64,000 bases of DNA from Nitrosococcus halophilus Nc 4 (GCF_000024725.1 NC_013960.1:2652001-2716000); one strand, 5' to 3'. Positions 51,000-61,494 are shown, counted from the stretch's first letter. Notes: a model not told the origin generated them from the sequence alone. A program made the numbers and translations.

Positions 51000-52082
51000 A
51001 TGACTCGGGTCTACAATTTCAGCGCTGGACCGGCCATACTGCCAGAAGAGGTCATGGAGCAGGCCCGCGATGAGATGCTTGACTGGCAGGGCACTGGGAT
51101 GTCGGTGATGGAAATGAGTCACCGGGGCAAGCAATTTATGTCCATTGCCGAGCAGGCCGAAGCTGATCTCCGGGAGTTGCTGGCTATTCCTGATAATTAT
51201 AAGGTTTTATTTCTTCAGGGAGGAGCCACTAGCCAGTTTGCGATGGTGCCCATCAACCTATTACGGGGCAACAACAAGGCGGACTATCTCTGCACGGGAC
51301 ATTGGTCCAAGAAGGCCATTGCTGAAGGGCGTCGGTTTTGCGAGATTAATTTGGCGGCCAGCTCTGAGGAAAGTGGATTTCAGCATATTCCTCCTCACCA
51401 GGAGTGGCACTTGGATCCAGAAGCTGCTTATGTCCACTATACACCTAATGAAACCATTGCCGGGGTAGAGTTTCATTGGATTCCTGATACGGGAGAGGTG
51501 CCCCTGGTGGCCGATATGTCTTCTACCCTTTTATCACGTCCTCTGGATGTCAGTCGCTTTGGAGTGATTTACGCCGGGGCGCAAAAGAATATCGGCTGTG
51601 CCGGTCTCACAGTGGTGATAGTGCGGGATGACTTGATAGGGCAACCCCTGGGGGGGGCTCCTAGCATGTTCGATTACCAGATACATGGGGACAATAACTC
51701 CATGTACAACACGCCTCCCACCTATGCCTGGTATATCGCTGGATTGGTCTTTGGCTGGTTAAAGCGGAAGGGGGGACTGTCGGCTATAGCGGAGGTGAAC
51801 CGAGCGAAGGCAGATATGCTTTACCATTTCATCGATAGCAGCGGCTTTTACCATAATCCGGTAGAACGAGCCTCCCGCTCCCGAATGAATGTGCCTTTCA
51901 TTCTGTCTGAACAGGGGCTTGATGGCGTTTTTCTCGAGCAAGCGGAAAAAGCCGGATTGACCAATCTTAAGGGGCACCGCTCGGTTGGAGGAATGCGTGC
52001 TAGCATCTACAATGCCATGCCCCAAGAGGGGGTCGAGGCTTTAGTCGAATTCATGAAAGAGTTTGAACGTACCCAGGCATAA
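51000..52082 (+). CDS. serC: Phosphoserine aminotransferase
   Basis: A 360-residue PLP enzyme: VYNFSAGPAILPEEVMEQAR, GTGMSVMEMSHRGKQF, VLFLQGGATSQFAMVPINLL, VADMSSTLLSRPLDVS and the PLP lysine in VIYAGAQKNIGCAGLTVVIV. It converts phosphohydroxypyruvate to phosphoserine, and also acts in pyridoxal phosphate synthesis. The gene lies 39 bases behind gyrA, behind an AAGAAGGTGA site, and before serA, so the two serine steps sit side by side. Length and motifs are complete. Confidence 0.97.
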   Translation: MTRVYNFSAGPAILPEEVMEQARDEMLDWQGTGMSVMEMSHRGKQFMSIAEQAEADLRELLAIPDNYKVLFLQGGATSQFAMVPINLLRGNNKADYLCTGHWSKKAIAEGRRFCEINLAASSEESGFQHIPPHQEWHLDPEAAYVHYTPNETIAGVEFHWIPDTGEVPLVADMSSTLLSRPLDVSRFGVIYAGAQKNIGCAGLTVVIVRDDLIGQPLGGAPSMFDYQIHGDNNSMYNTPPTYAWYIAGLVFGWLKRKGGLSAIAEVNRAKADMLYHFIDSSGFYHNPVERASRSRMNVPFILSEQGLDGVFLEQAEKAGLTNLKGHRSVGGMRASIYNAMPQEGVEALVEFMKEFERTQA

Positions 52083-52144
52083 AATGAATTCTTGAACTGG
52101 GGTTGTTGCCCTATTCATTAAATTAGGGGGTAGCGGATAGCTAC

Positions 52145-53308
52145 ATGTATAAAATACTCACATTAAACAATATTTCCATTGCAGGGTTGGAACGTTTGCC
52201 GCGGGATCAGTACGAGGTGGCTTCTGAGATTCAGCATCCTGATGCGATCCTGGTACGCTCCCATAATATGCGCAAGATGACTATTCCGCCCACGTTAAAG
52301 GCAGTCGGGCGTGCCGGCGTCGGGGTCAATAATATTCCGGTGGCGGACTTGAACGAGCGGGGGGTGGCGGTGTTCAACGCTCCCGGTGCCAATGCCAATG
52401 CAGTCAAAGAGGCGGTGCTGGCGGGTTTATTGTTGGCCGCGCGCAATCTCTGTCAGGCCTGGGAAGCGGCTGGTGCCTTGGCAGGAACTGATGAAGAAAT
52501 CCATCGGCAGGTCGAGGCTCAAAAAAAACGCTTTGTGGGGATTGAGTTACCGGGGCGGACCTTGGGCATTATTGGTCTAGGGGCGATTGGTGTTCAGGTC
52601 GCCAATGCCGCCTTGGCACTGGGGATGCGGGTGGTAGGATATGACCCTCAGATCACGGTGCAACGGGCTTGGGCGCTTTCCGCGGAGGTGGAACAGGCCA
52701 CTAGCCTGGACCATTTACTGTCCCAGGCTGATTTCCTCTCCCTCCACGTCCCGTTGCTGGAAGCCACCCAAGGTTTGATTAATCGGGAACGGTTAAGAAG
52801 CATGAAGCCTGGGGCGAGGCTCCTCAACTTTGCGCGGGCGGAAATCATTGATGAAGTCGCCGTGGTTGAGGCCATAAGGGAAGGTAAAATTGCGGCTTAC
52901 GTTTGCGACTTTCCTAGTAATCGCTTGAAGGAGCACCCCCAGGTGATTGCTCTGCCCCATATTGGGGCTTCCACTTATGAAGCTGAAGAGAATTGTGCCG
53001 TAATGGTGGTGGAGCAGATTCATGAATTTCTGCAAAATGGTAATGTGCAAAATTCGGTCAATTTTCCGGAGGCGATGTTACCCCGCACAGAAGGCTGGCG
53101 GCTTGCTATCGCCAATGCCAATATCCCTACCATGGTCGCGCAAATCTCTACCCACCTGGCTGAAGGGGGACTCAATATCATCGATATGCTGAATAAGTCG
53201 CGGCGTGATCTGGCCTATACACTGGTGGATGTGGATCGTCCTATCCCTAAGCATCTACTCGATGGAATCAAAGCGATTCAGGGGGTGCTATCGGTAAGGG
53301 CCTTGTAA
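52145..53308 (+). CDS. serA: D-3-phosphoglycerate dehydrogenase
   Basis: A 387-residue NAD-dependent dehydrogenase making 3-phosphohydroxypyruvate, the first step of serine synthesis. It has AVGRAGVGVNNIPVADLNER, the Rossmann GLGAIGVQVANAALALGM, SLHVPLLEATQGLI, the Arg of LLNFARAEIIDE and the catalytic His of ALPHIGAST. A C-terminal ACT domain (about 315-387, ANANIPTMVAQISTHLAEGG) suggests serine feedback, as in short bacterial SerA forms. It follows serC by 62 bases. The catalytic Glu appears in an unusual sequence, FPSNRLKEHPQ. Confidence 0.92.
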   Translation: MYKILTLNNISIAGLERLPRDQYEVASEIQHPDAILVRSHNMRKMTIPPTLKAVGRAGVGVNNIPVADLNERGVAVFNAPGANANAVKEAVLAGLLLAARNLCQAWEAAGALAGTDEEIHRQVEAQKKRFVGIELPGRTLGIIGLGAIGVQVANAALALGMRVVGYDPQITVQRAWALSAEVEQATSLDHLLSQADFLSLHVPLLEATQGLINRERLRSMKPGARLLNFARAEIIDEVAVVEAIREGKIAAYVCDFPSNRLKEHPQVIALPHIGASTYEAEENCAVMVVEQIHEFLQNGNVQNSVNFPEAMLPRTEGWRLAIANANIPTMVAQISTHLAEGGLNIIDMLNKSRRDLAYTLVDVDRPIPKHLLDGIKAIQGVLSVRAL

Positions 53309-53386
53309 TCGAGGGGATCCTTTGAGCAAGACTTATTTTGTGTCCCCTGATTTCTGAAGGCCCTGTTATTAGCTTTTTTAACGACA

Positions 53387-54472
53387 ATGGACGATAGCCA
53401 ACAATTGCAGCAAGTCCGGGCGCGCATAGACGCTCTGGACGAACAGATTCAGCGTCTTCTTAATGAGCGGGCCGAGCTTGCTCGTCAGACAGCACAGATA
53501 AAACAGGCCGCTGGTTTAGGGGAAAATTGTTTTCGCCCAGAGCGGGAAGCGGAAATTTTGCGGCGTGTTATCGCCCGCAACCCGGGGCCCCTCAGTGGCC
53601 AAGAAATGGCGCGTCTGTTTCGGGAGATTATGTCGGCCTGCCTTGCCCTTGAAACGCCCCTGATGATTGCGTACCTGGGTCCGGAGGGAACCTTTACTGA
53701 GGCCGCAGCGCTTAAGCACTTTGGCCACTCAGTGAAAACCCGGCCGCTTATCGCCATTGATGAAATTTTCCGTGAGGTGGAGGCAGGGACCGCCCACTAT
53801 GGGGTCGTCCCGGTAGAAAACTCTACGGAAGGAGCGGTAACCCACACCTTAGATCAATTTTTAATTTCGCCTTTACAGATTTGTGGTGAGGTGGAGTTGC
53901 GTATCCACCATCATCTGCTTAGCAGGAGCAAGACCCTTGCTGAAGTGAACCGGTTATATGCCCACCAGCAAACACTGGCCCAGTGTCGAGGGTGGTTAGA
54001 TGCTCACCTGGCTGGGTGTGAGCGCATTCCGGTGAGCAGTAATGCAGAGGCGGCACGGCGGGCGGGGAATGAACCCGACTGCGCTGCCATCGCTAGTGAC
54101 CGTGCCCGCGAAATCTATGGGCTCCAGGCTTTGGCGATCAATATTGAAGATGAGCCTGGAAATACCACCCGTTTTCTGGTGATTGGTTCCCAAGCTGTGG
54201 TCCCTAGTGGAAACGATAAGACCTCCTTGCTGCTCTCGGGACCGAACCGTTCTGGTTTGTTGTATGATTTGCTACGTCCTTTGGCGGATAACGAGATTAG
54301 TATGACCCGGCTGGAATCTCGTCCTTCGCGGCGTAAGCTTTGGGAATATGTGTTCTTTATTGATGTGGAGGGGCACGTGGACGATCCCAAAGTTGCCACC
54401 GCTCTGGCCGCCCTTAAAGACCAGGCTTCCTTTCTCAAGTTACTGGGCTCCTACCCGCGGGCAGTCATATAA
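53387..54472 (+). CDS. pheA: Chorismate mutase / prephenate dehydratase (P-protein)
   Basis: A 361-residue bifunctional enzyme of phenylalanine synthesis. Residues 1-90 are an AroQ-type chorismate mutase (VRARIDALDEQIQRLLNERA, PEREAEILRRV). Residues 95-270 are prephenate dehydratase (AYLGPEGTFTEAAALKHFG, YGVVPVENSTEGAVTHTLDQ). The C-terminal ACT domain (about 280-355) has NRSGLLYDLLRPLADNEISM and the ESRPSRRKLWEYVFFID motif for Phe feedback. It starts 78 bases after serA and is followed closely by hisC, tyrA and aroA. Confidence 0.96.
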   Translation: MDDSQQLQQVRARIDALDEQIQRLLNERAELARQTAQIKQAAGLGENCFRPEREAEILRRVIARNPGPLSGQEMARLFREIMSACLALETPLMIAYLGPEGTFTEAAALKHFGHSVKTRPLIAIDEIFREVEAGTAHYGVVPVENSTEGAVTHTLDQFLISPLQICGEVELRIHHHLLSRSKTLAEVNRLYAHQQTLAQCRGWLDAHLAGCERIPVSSNAEAARRAGNEPDCAAIASDRAREIYGLQALAINIEDEPGNTTRFLVIGSQAVVPSGNDKTSLLLSGPNRSGLLYDLLRPLADNEISMTRLESRPSRRKLWEYVFFIDVEGHVDDPKVATALAALKDQASFLKLLGSYPRAVI

Positions 54473-54493
54473 ATATTGAAGGTATCACAGTTT

Positions 54494-55606
54494 ATGACTG
54501 AAAGCTTATTTTACCAGCTTGCGCTGGCTGGAGTACGAGGACTGACTCCTTACCAGCCTGGTAAACCCATTGAAGAGTTGGAACGGGAGTATGGGGTGCG
54601 GGGCGCAGTTAAGTTGGCCTCCAACGAGAACCCGCTGGGTCCTAGCCCTTTGGCAATGGACGCGGCTTCCAGGGTACTTGGGGAGAGCGCCCGTTATCCC
54701 GATGGCAATGGTTTTGCCCTTAAGGCTGTCCTTTCCCAACACCTGGGGGTTTCAGCGGATCAGATTACTCTAGGCAATGGCTCCAGCGACTTATTGGAGT
54801 TTGCGGCCCGGGTGTTGGTGTCCCCTGAGCATGAAGTGGTCTATTCTCAATATTGCTTTGCTCTCTATCCCTTGTTGACTCAAGTTCTGGGAGCAAGAGG
54901 TCAGGCCGTGCCGGCAAAGGATTTTGGTCATGACCTAGAGGCCATGGCTAAAGTAGTCAATGAGCGGACACGGTTGGTCTATATTGCCAACCCCAATAAT
55001 CCTACCGGCACCTGGTCGCGGTCTGATGAGCTTGAAGCTTTTCTCGCCGCCATGCCGGAGCACGTCCTGGTGGTGCTGGATGAAGCCTATTATGACTATG
55101 TGGATGAGGCCCAATATCCCCAATCCCTGGCCTGGCTTAGCCGCTACCCTAATTTGATGGTGACCCGCACCTTCTCTAAGGCTTATGGCTTGGCCGGTTT
55201 GCGTATTGGTTATGGGGTGTCTCACCGGGATTTAGCTGATTTGATGAATAGGGTTCGCCCTCCCTTTAATGTCAACAGTTTAGCCCTGGCTGCGGCCACT
55301 GCCGCGGTCCAGGACCAAGGGCATTTACAACGCAGTCGGGAGGTGAATCGTGCTGGAATGGCACAGTTAACGGCGGCTTTTAAGACCTTGAACTTGGATT
55401 ATATTCCTTCGGTGGGCAATTTCGTAACCGTCAATGTGGGCCAGCCGGCCGAGAAAGTTTATGAAGCCCTCCTGGGGCAGGGGGTCATTGTAAGGCCGAT
55501 GGCAGGATATGGCCTACCGGGGCACTTGCGGGTAACGGTGGGTCAAGAGGCGGAAAACGGGCGTTTTATTCAAGCCCTTGAGGCCATTCTCAAGGAGCTT
55601 AGGTGA
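54494..55606 (+). CDS. hisC: Histidinol-phosphate / aromatic aminotransferase
   Basis: A 370-residue fold-type I PLP enzyme: LASNENPLGPSPLAMDAA, RYPDGNGFALK, ITLGNGSSDLLEFAARVL, IANPNNPTGTWS, VVLDEAYYDYVD and the PLP lysine in TRTFSKAYGLAGLRIGYG. HisC-type enzymes act in histidine synthesis; embedded between pheA and tyrA, this copy may chiefly transaminate aromatic keto acids. I use ATG 54494 with GAAGG upstream; the frame also opens at TTG 54476. The stop overlaps the tyrA start (GTGA). Confidence 0.9.
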   Translation: MTESLFYQLALAGVRGLTPYQPGKPIEELEREYGVRGAVKLASNENPLGPSPLAMDAASRVLGESARYPDGNGFALKAVLSQHLGVSADQITLGNGSSDLLEFAARVLVSPEHEVVYSQYCFALYPLLTQVLGARGQAVPAKDFGHDLEAMAKVVNERTRLVYIANPNNPTGTWSRSDELEAFLAAMPEHVLVVLDEAYYDYVDEAQYPQSLAWLSRYPNLMVTRTFSKAYGLAGLRIGYGVSHRDLADLMNRVRPPFNVNSLALAAATAAVQDQGHLQRSREVNRAGMAQLTAAFKTLNLDYIPSVGNFVTVNVGQPAEKVYEALLGQGVIVRPMAGYGLPGHLRVTVGQEAENGRFIQALEAILKELR

Positions 55607-56463
55607 TCCAACGTCTCTGTGTTCTTGGCGTCGGGTTGATTGGGGGGTCCTTGGCCCTGGCCCTTAAGCGGTCAGGAGCTGTCGGTGAAATTGTCGGCTA
55701 CGAAAGGGACCCACTTTGTAGGGCTAAGGCGCTTTCCTTGGGTATCATCGACCGGGCTGAATCTGGTCTTGCAGATGCGCTCAGGGGGGCGGAGGTGGTC
55801 GTTTTAGCTGTGCCGCTTGGGGCCATGGAAGGACTGTTTCAAGAAATGGCTCCCCTCTTGAAACCAGAGATGGTGGTGACTGACGTGGGTAGCGTCAAGG
55901 ATAGCGTGGTTACAGCGGCCCGCGCTGCGTTGGGAGCACGAATTGTGGATTTTGTGCCAGGTCATCCTCTCGCTGGGACGGAAAAAAGTGGTCCGGAGGC
56001 TGCTTTTGCCGACCTGTTTTACCTCCATAAGGTGATTCTGACTCCTTTACCCGAGAACCGTCCTGAGGCAGTGGAAACGGTTAGGATGATGTGGCATCGG
56101 GTTGGCGCTGAAGTTGTTGAAATCAGCAGCACTTATCACGATCGAGTGCTGGCGGGGGTTAGCCATCTTCCCCATGTATTAGCTTTTGCTCTAATGGACC
56201 TGTTGGCTAAAGTGGGGGAACCGCAAGATACCTTACAGTTTGCCGCAGGGGGGTTCCGAGATTTTTCTCGTATTGCCTCCAGCGATCCTACTGTGTGGCG
56301 GGATATTTGTCTTGCCAACCGGGAGCCTTTGCTCGCGCTTTTGGAGCAATTTGAGGCTGAACTTCACACCTTAGGCGAAGCCCTTCGCCGCGGTGATGGG
56401 GGCAAGCTGGTAGAGATTTTCGCTCGGGCCAAGGCCGCCCGAGATATCCATTATAACGCTTGA
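55603..56463 (+). CDS. tyrA: Prephenate (or arogenate) dehydrogenase
   Basis: A 286-residue NAD(P)-dependent enzyme of tyrosine synthesis. It has the Rossmann loop LGVGLIGGSLALALKRSG, AVPLGAMEGLFQEMAP, VTDVGSVKDSVV, the catalytic His region PGHPLAGTEKSGPEAA and SHLPHVLAFALMD. The GTG start at 55603 overlaps the hisC stop. It is a stand-alone dehydrogenase without a chorismate mutase domain. Prephenate versus arogenate specificity cannot be told by eye. It lies 33 bases before aroA. Confidence 0.94.
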   Translation: MIQRLCVLGVGLIGGSLALALKRSGAVGEIVGYERDPLCRAKALSLGIIDRAESGLADALRGAEVVVLAVPLGAMEGLFQEMAPLLKPEMVVTDVGSVKDSVVTAARAALGARIVDFVPGHPLAGTEKSGPEAAFADLFYLHKVILTPLPENRPEAVETVRMMWHRVGAEVVEISSTYHDRVLAGVSHLPHVLAFALMDLLAKVGEPQDTLQFAAGGFRDFSRIASSDPTVWRDICLANREPLLALLEQFEAELHTLGEALRRGDGGKLVEIFARAKAARDIHYNA

Positions 56464-56496
56464 GGGGGGAGTATTCTGGGATGCAGGGACAATAGC

Positions 56497-57828
56497 ATGC
56501 AGTCTGCCGAATTATCACAAGACTCTATAGCCTTCGTTGTTGAGCCCGGGGGTTCCCTGGCGGCTCAGTTGCGGGTTCCAGGAGATAAATCCATCTCCCA
56601 TCGGGCCATTATTTTTGGCGCTTTGGCCGAGGGCATCACTGAAATCACAGGTTTTTTGGAAGGGGAAGATACCCTGGCAACTCTCCAGGCTTTTCGGGCT
56701 CTGGGGGTCAATATTGAGGGGCCTGAGGAAGGCCGGGTAAAAATCCATGGGGTAGGTTTGCAGGGGTTGCAGGCGCCGGAGAAACCCCTCTATCTAGGTA
56801 ATTCGGGAACTTCAATGCGGTTGCTTGCCGGTCTTTTTGCTGGGCAACCCTTTGATATCACCCTGGTGGGTGACCGGTCTCTTTCTTGTCGTCCTATGGG
56901 GCGAGTCTGTGACCCCTTGGCCCAGATGGGCGCCTTGATTGAAGCGACCGCCCAAGGCACGCCACCCTTGCATATTCATGGTGGACAGTCTCTGCAGGGG
57001 ATTGAATATGCCATGCCAGTGGCGAGCGCTCAGGTGAAATCCAGTCTGTTATTGGCCGGCCTTTACGCTACCGGATCCACTTGCGTCATCGAGCCTGCGC
57101 CGACCCGGGATCACACCGAGCGAATGTTAATGGGCTTTGGCTATCCGGTTGAGCGAGAGGGTGCAAAAGTTTGTGTCAAAGGAACGGGAGTATTGCGCGG
57201 TACTGCGGTTGAAGTTCCAGCCGATATTTCTTCGGCGGCTTTTTTTATGGTGGGGGCCGCGATTAGTCAAGGCTCGGACATTTTACTGGAACATGTGGGG
57301 ATCAACCCAACCCGGACAGGAGTCATCGAGATCCTTGGGCGTATGGGAGCGCAGATTGAGATAGAGGAAACGGGTGTCGTCGGTGGCGAGCCGGTAGCGG
57401 CGATCCGCGTCCGCGCTAGTCGGTTGCAGGGGATTAATATTCCTGAAGAGCTCGTCCCGCTGGCAATTGATGAATTCCCGGCCTTGTTTGTTGCTGCTGC
57501 CTGTGCCGAGGGTGAGACCGTATTGACGGGCGCTGAAGAACTGCGGGTCAAGGAAAGCGACCGTATCCAAGTCATGGCTGACGGTCTGCAAAGGTTGGGG
57601 ATCTCTGCCCAGCCGACACCAGATGGAATCATTATCCAAGGAGGCGCGTTGCAAGGGGGAGAAGTCCATAGCCATGGAGATCACCGCTGTGCGATGGCCT
57701 TCGCTATGGCTGGCTTAGCTGCTAAGGATACGGTGACTGTTCACGATTGTGCCAATGTGGCCACTTCTTTCCCCGGATTTTTAGAACTGGCCTCAGGGGC
57801 AGGCCTGAAAATTCATTGCACTGGATAA
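56497..57828 (+). CDS. aroA: 3-phosphoshikimate 1-carboxyvinyltransferase (EPSP synthase)
   Basis: A 443-residue shikimate-pathway enzyme joining shikimate 3-phosphate and PEP. It shows LRVPGDKSISHRAIIFGALA, FLEGEDTLATLQAFRALGV, LGNSGTSMRLLAGLFAG, SCRPMGRVCDPLAQMG, AQVKSSLLLAGLYA, and EELRVKESDRIQVMADGL near the C-terminus. The LGNSGTSMRLLAG wording (Thr, Ser and Met next to the Gly) is closer to the class II form than to the E. coli form. It is the last aromatic gene of the run. Confidence 0.96.
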   Translation: MQSAELSQDSIAFVVEPGGSLAAQLRVPGDKSISHRAIIFGALAEGITEITGFLEGEDTLATLQAFRALGVNIEGPEEGRVKIHGVGLQGLQAPEKPLYLGNSGTSMRLLAGLFAGQPFDITLVGDRSLSCRPMGRVCDPLAQMGALIEATAQGTPPLHIHGGQSLQGIEYAMPVASAQVKSSLLLAGLYATGSTCVIEPAPTRDHTERMLMGFGYPVEREGAKVCVKGTGVLRGTAVEVPADISSAAFFMVGAAISQGSDILLEHVGINPTRTGVIEILGRMGAQIEIEETGVVGGEPVAAIRVRASRLQGINIPEELVPLAIDEFPALFVAAACAEGETVLTGAEELRVKESDRIQVMADGLQRLGISAQPTPDGIIIQGGALQGGEVHSHGDHRCAMAFAMAGLAAKDTVTVHDCANVATSFPGFLELASGAGLKIHCTG

Positions 57829-57846
57829 GTTAAGTATCTGATTTTT

Positions 57847-58518
57847 ATGCTACCTTACAAGCTGATAGTTTTTGATTGGGACGGAACCTTAATGGACTCG
57901 GAAGCCCGTATCGTCGCTAGCATGCGCGCGGCCATCCGTGATCTTGACCTCCCACCCCGCGAGGATGATGCGTTGCGCAACGTGATTGGCTTAGGCTTAC
58001 AAGAGGCTTTAGCCACGCTCTATCCGGAGGGCGACAGATTGTTAAAAAACGCCTTAGTCGAGCGCTATCGTCACTATTATCTGAATGCAGATCCAACCCC
58101 CAGCCAACTCTTCGAGGGGGCAAAGCTGCTATTGGAAAAATTGCAGGAGCAGGGATATTTAATGGCCATTGCTACCGGGAAGGGGCGTGCCGGTTTAGAT
58201 CGGGTCTTACCCGAGGTGGGGGTTGCCCATTATTTTTGTACCAGTCGTTGTGCCGATGAAACAGCGTCAAAACCCGATCCTCGCATGTTACTGGAGATTA
58301 TGGCCCAGACAAAGGTCTCGGCCGGGGAAACCTTGATGGTTGGCGATACGGAATACGACCTACTCATGGCGAAACATGCGGGGACCGATGCTTTGGCCGT
58401 AAGCTATGGCGTTCACGAAAAAACCCGTTTGCAGCGCTGTGGCCCCATTGATTGCGTCGATTCCATTGAGGCCTTACAAGGCTGGTTGTTAAAGTCGGTT
58501 CCTAGGGCGTATGTATAA
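57847..58518 (+). CDS. HAD-superfamily phosphatase (Gph-like, subfamily IA)
   Basis: A 223-residue hydrolase with all HAD motifs: VFDWDGTLMDSEARIV (catalytic Asp pair), LMAIATGKGRAGLD (motif II Thr), ETASKPDPRMLLEIM (motif III Lys) and MVGDTEYDLLMAKHAG (motif IV). A helical cap follows the first motif, as in phosphoglycolate phosphatase. Substrate is unknown: Gph-like and other sugar-phosphate phosphatases are equally possible. It is 18 bases after aroA and precedes cmk. Confidence 0.85.
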   Translation: MLPYKLIVFDWDGTLMDSEARIVASMRAAIRDLDLPPREDDALRNVIGLGLQEALATLYPEGDRLLKNALVERYRHYYLNADPTPSQLFEGAKLLLEKLQEQGYLMAIATGKGRAGLDRVLPEVGVAHYFCTSRCADETASKPDPRMLLEIMAQTKVSAGETLMVGDTEYDLLMAKHAGTDALAVSYGVHEKTRLQRCGPIDCVDSIEALQGWLLKSVPRAYV

Positions 58519-58611
58519 GTGCACCATGGATGATAAAAGGTGATGGGATTCCGGCAATGACTATCAGCACGGCTTTCTTTTTTGACATTTCTCGGCTTAG
58601 GGACAAGGGAC

Positions 58612-59313
58612 ATGGGGGAGGATAAGGGAATCCCTGTAATTACCATAGATGGGCCTAGTGGTTCCGGGAAAGGCACTTTGGCTCAGCAATTGGCTCAGCA
58701 TTTAGGGTGGCACTATTTGGACAGTGGTGCTATATACCGTGTTTTGGCTTTAGCAGCGAGCAAGCACGGCATTACAAAAAATGATCCTAAAAGGCTAAAA
58801 ACTTTGGCTCATGATTTGGATGTCCGGTTTGTCTCGGAACTCGGAGAAACTTCGGCGCGGGTGTATCGGGTGTATCTAGAGGACCTAGATGTGAGCAACG
58901 CTATCCGCAGCGAGGACTGCGGCAATGCTGCTTCAAAGATTGCTGCCTTACCCGAAGTGCGGGAGGCTTTGCTGAGGCGGCAGCGGGCTTTTCGTAAAGC
59001 CCCAGGATTGGTCACTGATGGGCGGGATATGGGGACCGTGGTATTTCCAGAAGCGACATTGAAAATTTTTCTTACTGCGAGCCCTCAAGAGCGTGCGCGG
59101 AGACGTTATAAGCAGTTGAAGGAAAAAGGCATAGATGCTAATCTCAATCGTTTAGAGCAAGAGATTGCTGGGCGGGATGTACGCGACTGTGAGCGTAATG
59201 CTGCGCCGCTTAAGCCGGCCGATGATGCTATAATATTGGATTCTACAAAACTTGCTATTAATGATGTATTCCAGCAAGTGCTATTGTGGTTGCCGAGCAA
59301 GTTACGTAATTAG
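58612..59313 (+). CDS. cmk: Cytidylate kinase
   Basis: A 233-residue kinase phosphorylating CMP and dCMP. It has the P-loop [45 protein letters not shown] and [17 protein letters not shown]. The start is ATG 58612 ([14 protein letters not shown]) with AAGGGAC upstream; the frame is open to TTG 58582. Pairing with rpsA directly downstream is conserved in gammaproteobacteria. All functional motifs are intact. Confidence 0.95.
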   Translation: MGEDKGIPVITIDGPSGSGKGTLAQQLAQHLGWHYLDSGAIYRVLALAASKHGITKNDPKRLKTLAHDLDVRFVSELGETSARVYRVYLEDLDVSNAIRSEDCGNAASKIAALPEVREALLRRQRAFRKAPGLVTDGRDMGTVVFPEATLKIFLTASPQERARRRYKQLKEKGIDANLNRLEQEIAGRDVRDCERNAAPLKPADDAIILDSTKLAINDVFQQVLLWLPSKLRN

Positions 59314-59424
59314 GGTAGTCCGAGGTGTTTAACGCCACGGGCCAAGATAGACAATCGCTCCGCAAGTTGCGGGGTATTAACTGGTTGGTGGGGATATCCG
59401 CTAACCAAGGGTTTTGGTGAGTCA

Positions 59425-61107
59425 ATGGGCGAAAGCTTTGCAGAGTTGTTTGAAAAAAGCCAGGCGAATACGCCGATGGCGCCGGGCTCTATTGTGACGG
59501 GGACCGTCATGGAAATTCGTCCCGACGTGGTGATTGTCAACGCTGGATTTAAGTCCGAAGGGGTTATCCCTGTTGAACAATTCCGCGATGAGAAAGGAGA
59601 TCTGAGTATCTCCGAGGGTGATGTAGTCGAGGTCGCTCTGGAATCCGTTGAGGACGGTTTTGGTGAGACCCGCCTTTCCCATGAAAAGGCTAAAGCAGCT
59701 CGGGTTTGGAACGAGCTTGAGAAGGCCTTTGAAGCCGCTGAGACCGTCACGGGTATGCTCACTGGCAAGGTCAAAGGTGGTTTCACGGTAGATTTAAGCG
59801 GTGTCCGGGCATTCTTGCCGGGATCATTGGTCGATGTCCGTCCGGTACGGGATACCGCCTATCTTGAGGGCAAAGAGCTTGAATTTAAGCTCATCAAGTT
59901 GGATCGCCGGCGCAATAATATTGTCGTTTCTCGCCGAGCAGTGATGGAGGCTGAGTACAGCGCGGAACGAGAGGCCCTTCTCTCTAGTCTGGAGGAAGGT
60001 AAAACAGTCAAGGGTATTGTCAAGAACCTCACCGACTACGGTGCCTTCGTGGACTTGGGGGGGCTAGATGGGCTGCTCCATATCACGGACATGTCCTGGA
60101 AACGGATCAAGCATCCTTCTGAGGTCGTTAATATTGGCGATGAGATCACCGTTCAGGTGCTCAAGTTTGATAAAGAGCGCCAGCGTGTCTCCCTTGGCCT
60201 CAAGCAGATGGGAGAAGATCCATGGAAAGATTTGGCGCGGCGCTATCCTGACAACACCCGTCTCTTTGGCAAAGTCACGAATGTGACGGATTATGGCTGT
60301 TTTGTGGAGATCGAAGAAGGCGTAGAAGGTTTGGTCCATATGTCTGAGATGGATTGGACCAATAAGAACATTCACCCTTCGAAGATCGTCCAAGTGGGCG
60401 ATGAAGTTGAGGTGATGGTGCTTGATATTGATGAAGAGCGCCGCCGTATCTCCTTGGGGATGAAGCAATGTCAGCCTAACCCTTGGGAAGAGTTTGCCCA
60501 AAAATATAATAAAGGTGATCGCGTCGTTGGCGAGATCAAATCCATTACTGACTTTGGTATTTTTGTCGGTTTGGAGGGCGGCATTGATGGTCTGGTTCAC
60601 CTTTCAGATATTTCTTGGTCGGCCTCTGGCGAAGAGACCATCCGTGATTATAAGAAAGGCGATCAGGTTGAAGCGGTTGTTCTCGCCATTGATCCGGAGA
60701 GGGAACGTATTTCTCTAGGAATCAAACAGCTTGAAGAGGATCCTTTTTCCAGCTATATCGCTGCCCGTCCTAAAGGCAGCATAGTTAAAGGGATTGTCAA
60801 GGTGGTTGACGCTAAAGGCGTGGTTGTTGAGCTGGCTGAGGGTGTAGAAGGGCATTTGCGAGCTTCGGAAATTTCTCGTGAGCGCATAGATGATGCCCGT
60901 AGTTTTCTCAATGTTGGTGACGAAATAGAGGCTAAATTTACCGGGATCGACCGTAAGAATCGAGTGATTACTATCTCTATTCGCGCTAAGGATGAAGAGG
61001 AAGAGGCGGAAGCTATTAAAGAATACTCAGGTAAGAGTGCCGCTGCTTCAACGACATTGGGGGATATCCTCAAGGAGCAGATGGAAAAGCAAGAAGAGGA
61101 AAGCTAG
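59425..61107 (+). CDS. rpsA: 30S ribosomal protein S1
   Basis: A 560-residue protein with six S1 RNA-binding repeats, e.g. [60 protein letters not shown] and [20 protein letters not shown]. It brings mRNA to the ribosome. The N-terminus [17 protein letters not shown] matches the S2-binding segment. The leader of 111 bases behind cmk could carry autoregulatory structure, which I cannot model by eye. Followed by ihfB, as in E. coli. Confidence 0.97.
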   Translation: MGESFAELFEKSQANTPMAPGSIVTGTVMEIRPDVVIVNAGFKSEGVIPVEQFRDEKGDLSISEGDVVEVALESVEDGFGETRLSHEKAKAARVWNELEKAFEAAETVTGMLTGKVKGGFTVDLSGVRAFLPGSLVDVRPVRDTAYLEGKELEFKLIKLDRRRNNIVVSRRAVMEAEYSAEREALLSSLEEGKTVKGIVKNLTDYGAFVDLGGLDGLLHITDMSWKRIKHPSEVVNIGDEITVQVLKFDKERQRVSLGLKQMGEDPWKDLARRYPDNTRLFGKVTNVTDYGCFVEIEEGVEGLVHMSEMDWTNKNIHPSKIVQVGDEVEVMVLDIDEERRRISLGMKQCQPNPWEEFAQKYNKGDRVVGEIKSITDFGIFVGLEGGIDGLVHLSDISWSASGEETIRDYKKGDQVEAVVLAIDPERERISLGIKQLEEDPFSSYIAARPKGSIVKGIVKVVDAKGVVVELAEGVEGHLRASEISRERIDDARSFLNVGDEIEAKFTGIDRKNRVITISIRAKDEEEEAEAIKEYSGKSAAASTTLGDILKEQMEKQEEES

Positions 61108-61169
61108 CAGATTTTTCTTCTATTGATGGTTGCATCCGGTCCTGGTGTGGCTTCGGGAGTGTAATATTT

Positions 61170-61460
61170 ATGACCAAGTCGGAGTTAATCGAAAGACTTG
61201 CCCAGCGTCAGGCGCTTTTGTCTTATCGTGATGTAGAGCTAGCGGTTAAAACGCTGCTAGAAGTGATGAGCCAGGCTTTAGCGCAGGGTGAGCGCATTGA
61301 GATACGGGGGTTTGGGAGTTTCTCATTGCATTATCGCCCACCGCGGACCGGGCGCAACCCAAAGACGGGTGATGCCGTGCCATTGCCCTCTAAATATGTC
61401 CCACACTTCAAACCTGGTAAAGAGCTCAGAGAACGGGTTGATCGTAGTGCCCATGCTTAA
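61170..61460 (+). CDS. ihfB: Integration host factor subunit beta
   Basis: A 96-residue DNA-bending protein of the HU/IHF family: [20 protein letters not shown], then [20 protein letters not shown] and [22 protein letters not shown]. The GFGSF...PRxGRNPxTG beta-arm with its intercalating Pro is intact. It pairs with IHF-alpha to bend specific sites. The position after rpsA is the standard one. In E. coli lapA-lapB follow directly; here three other genes come between. Confidence 0.96.
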   Translation: MTKSELIERLAQRQALLSYRDVELAVKTLLEVMSQALAQGERIEIRGFGSFSLHYRPPRTGRNPKTGDAVPLPSKYVPHFKPGKELRERVDRSAHA

Positions 61461-61494
61461 GTTAGCTTAGAAGGGTGGATATTGGCAGTGGCTT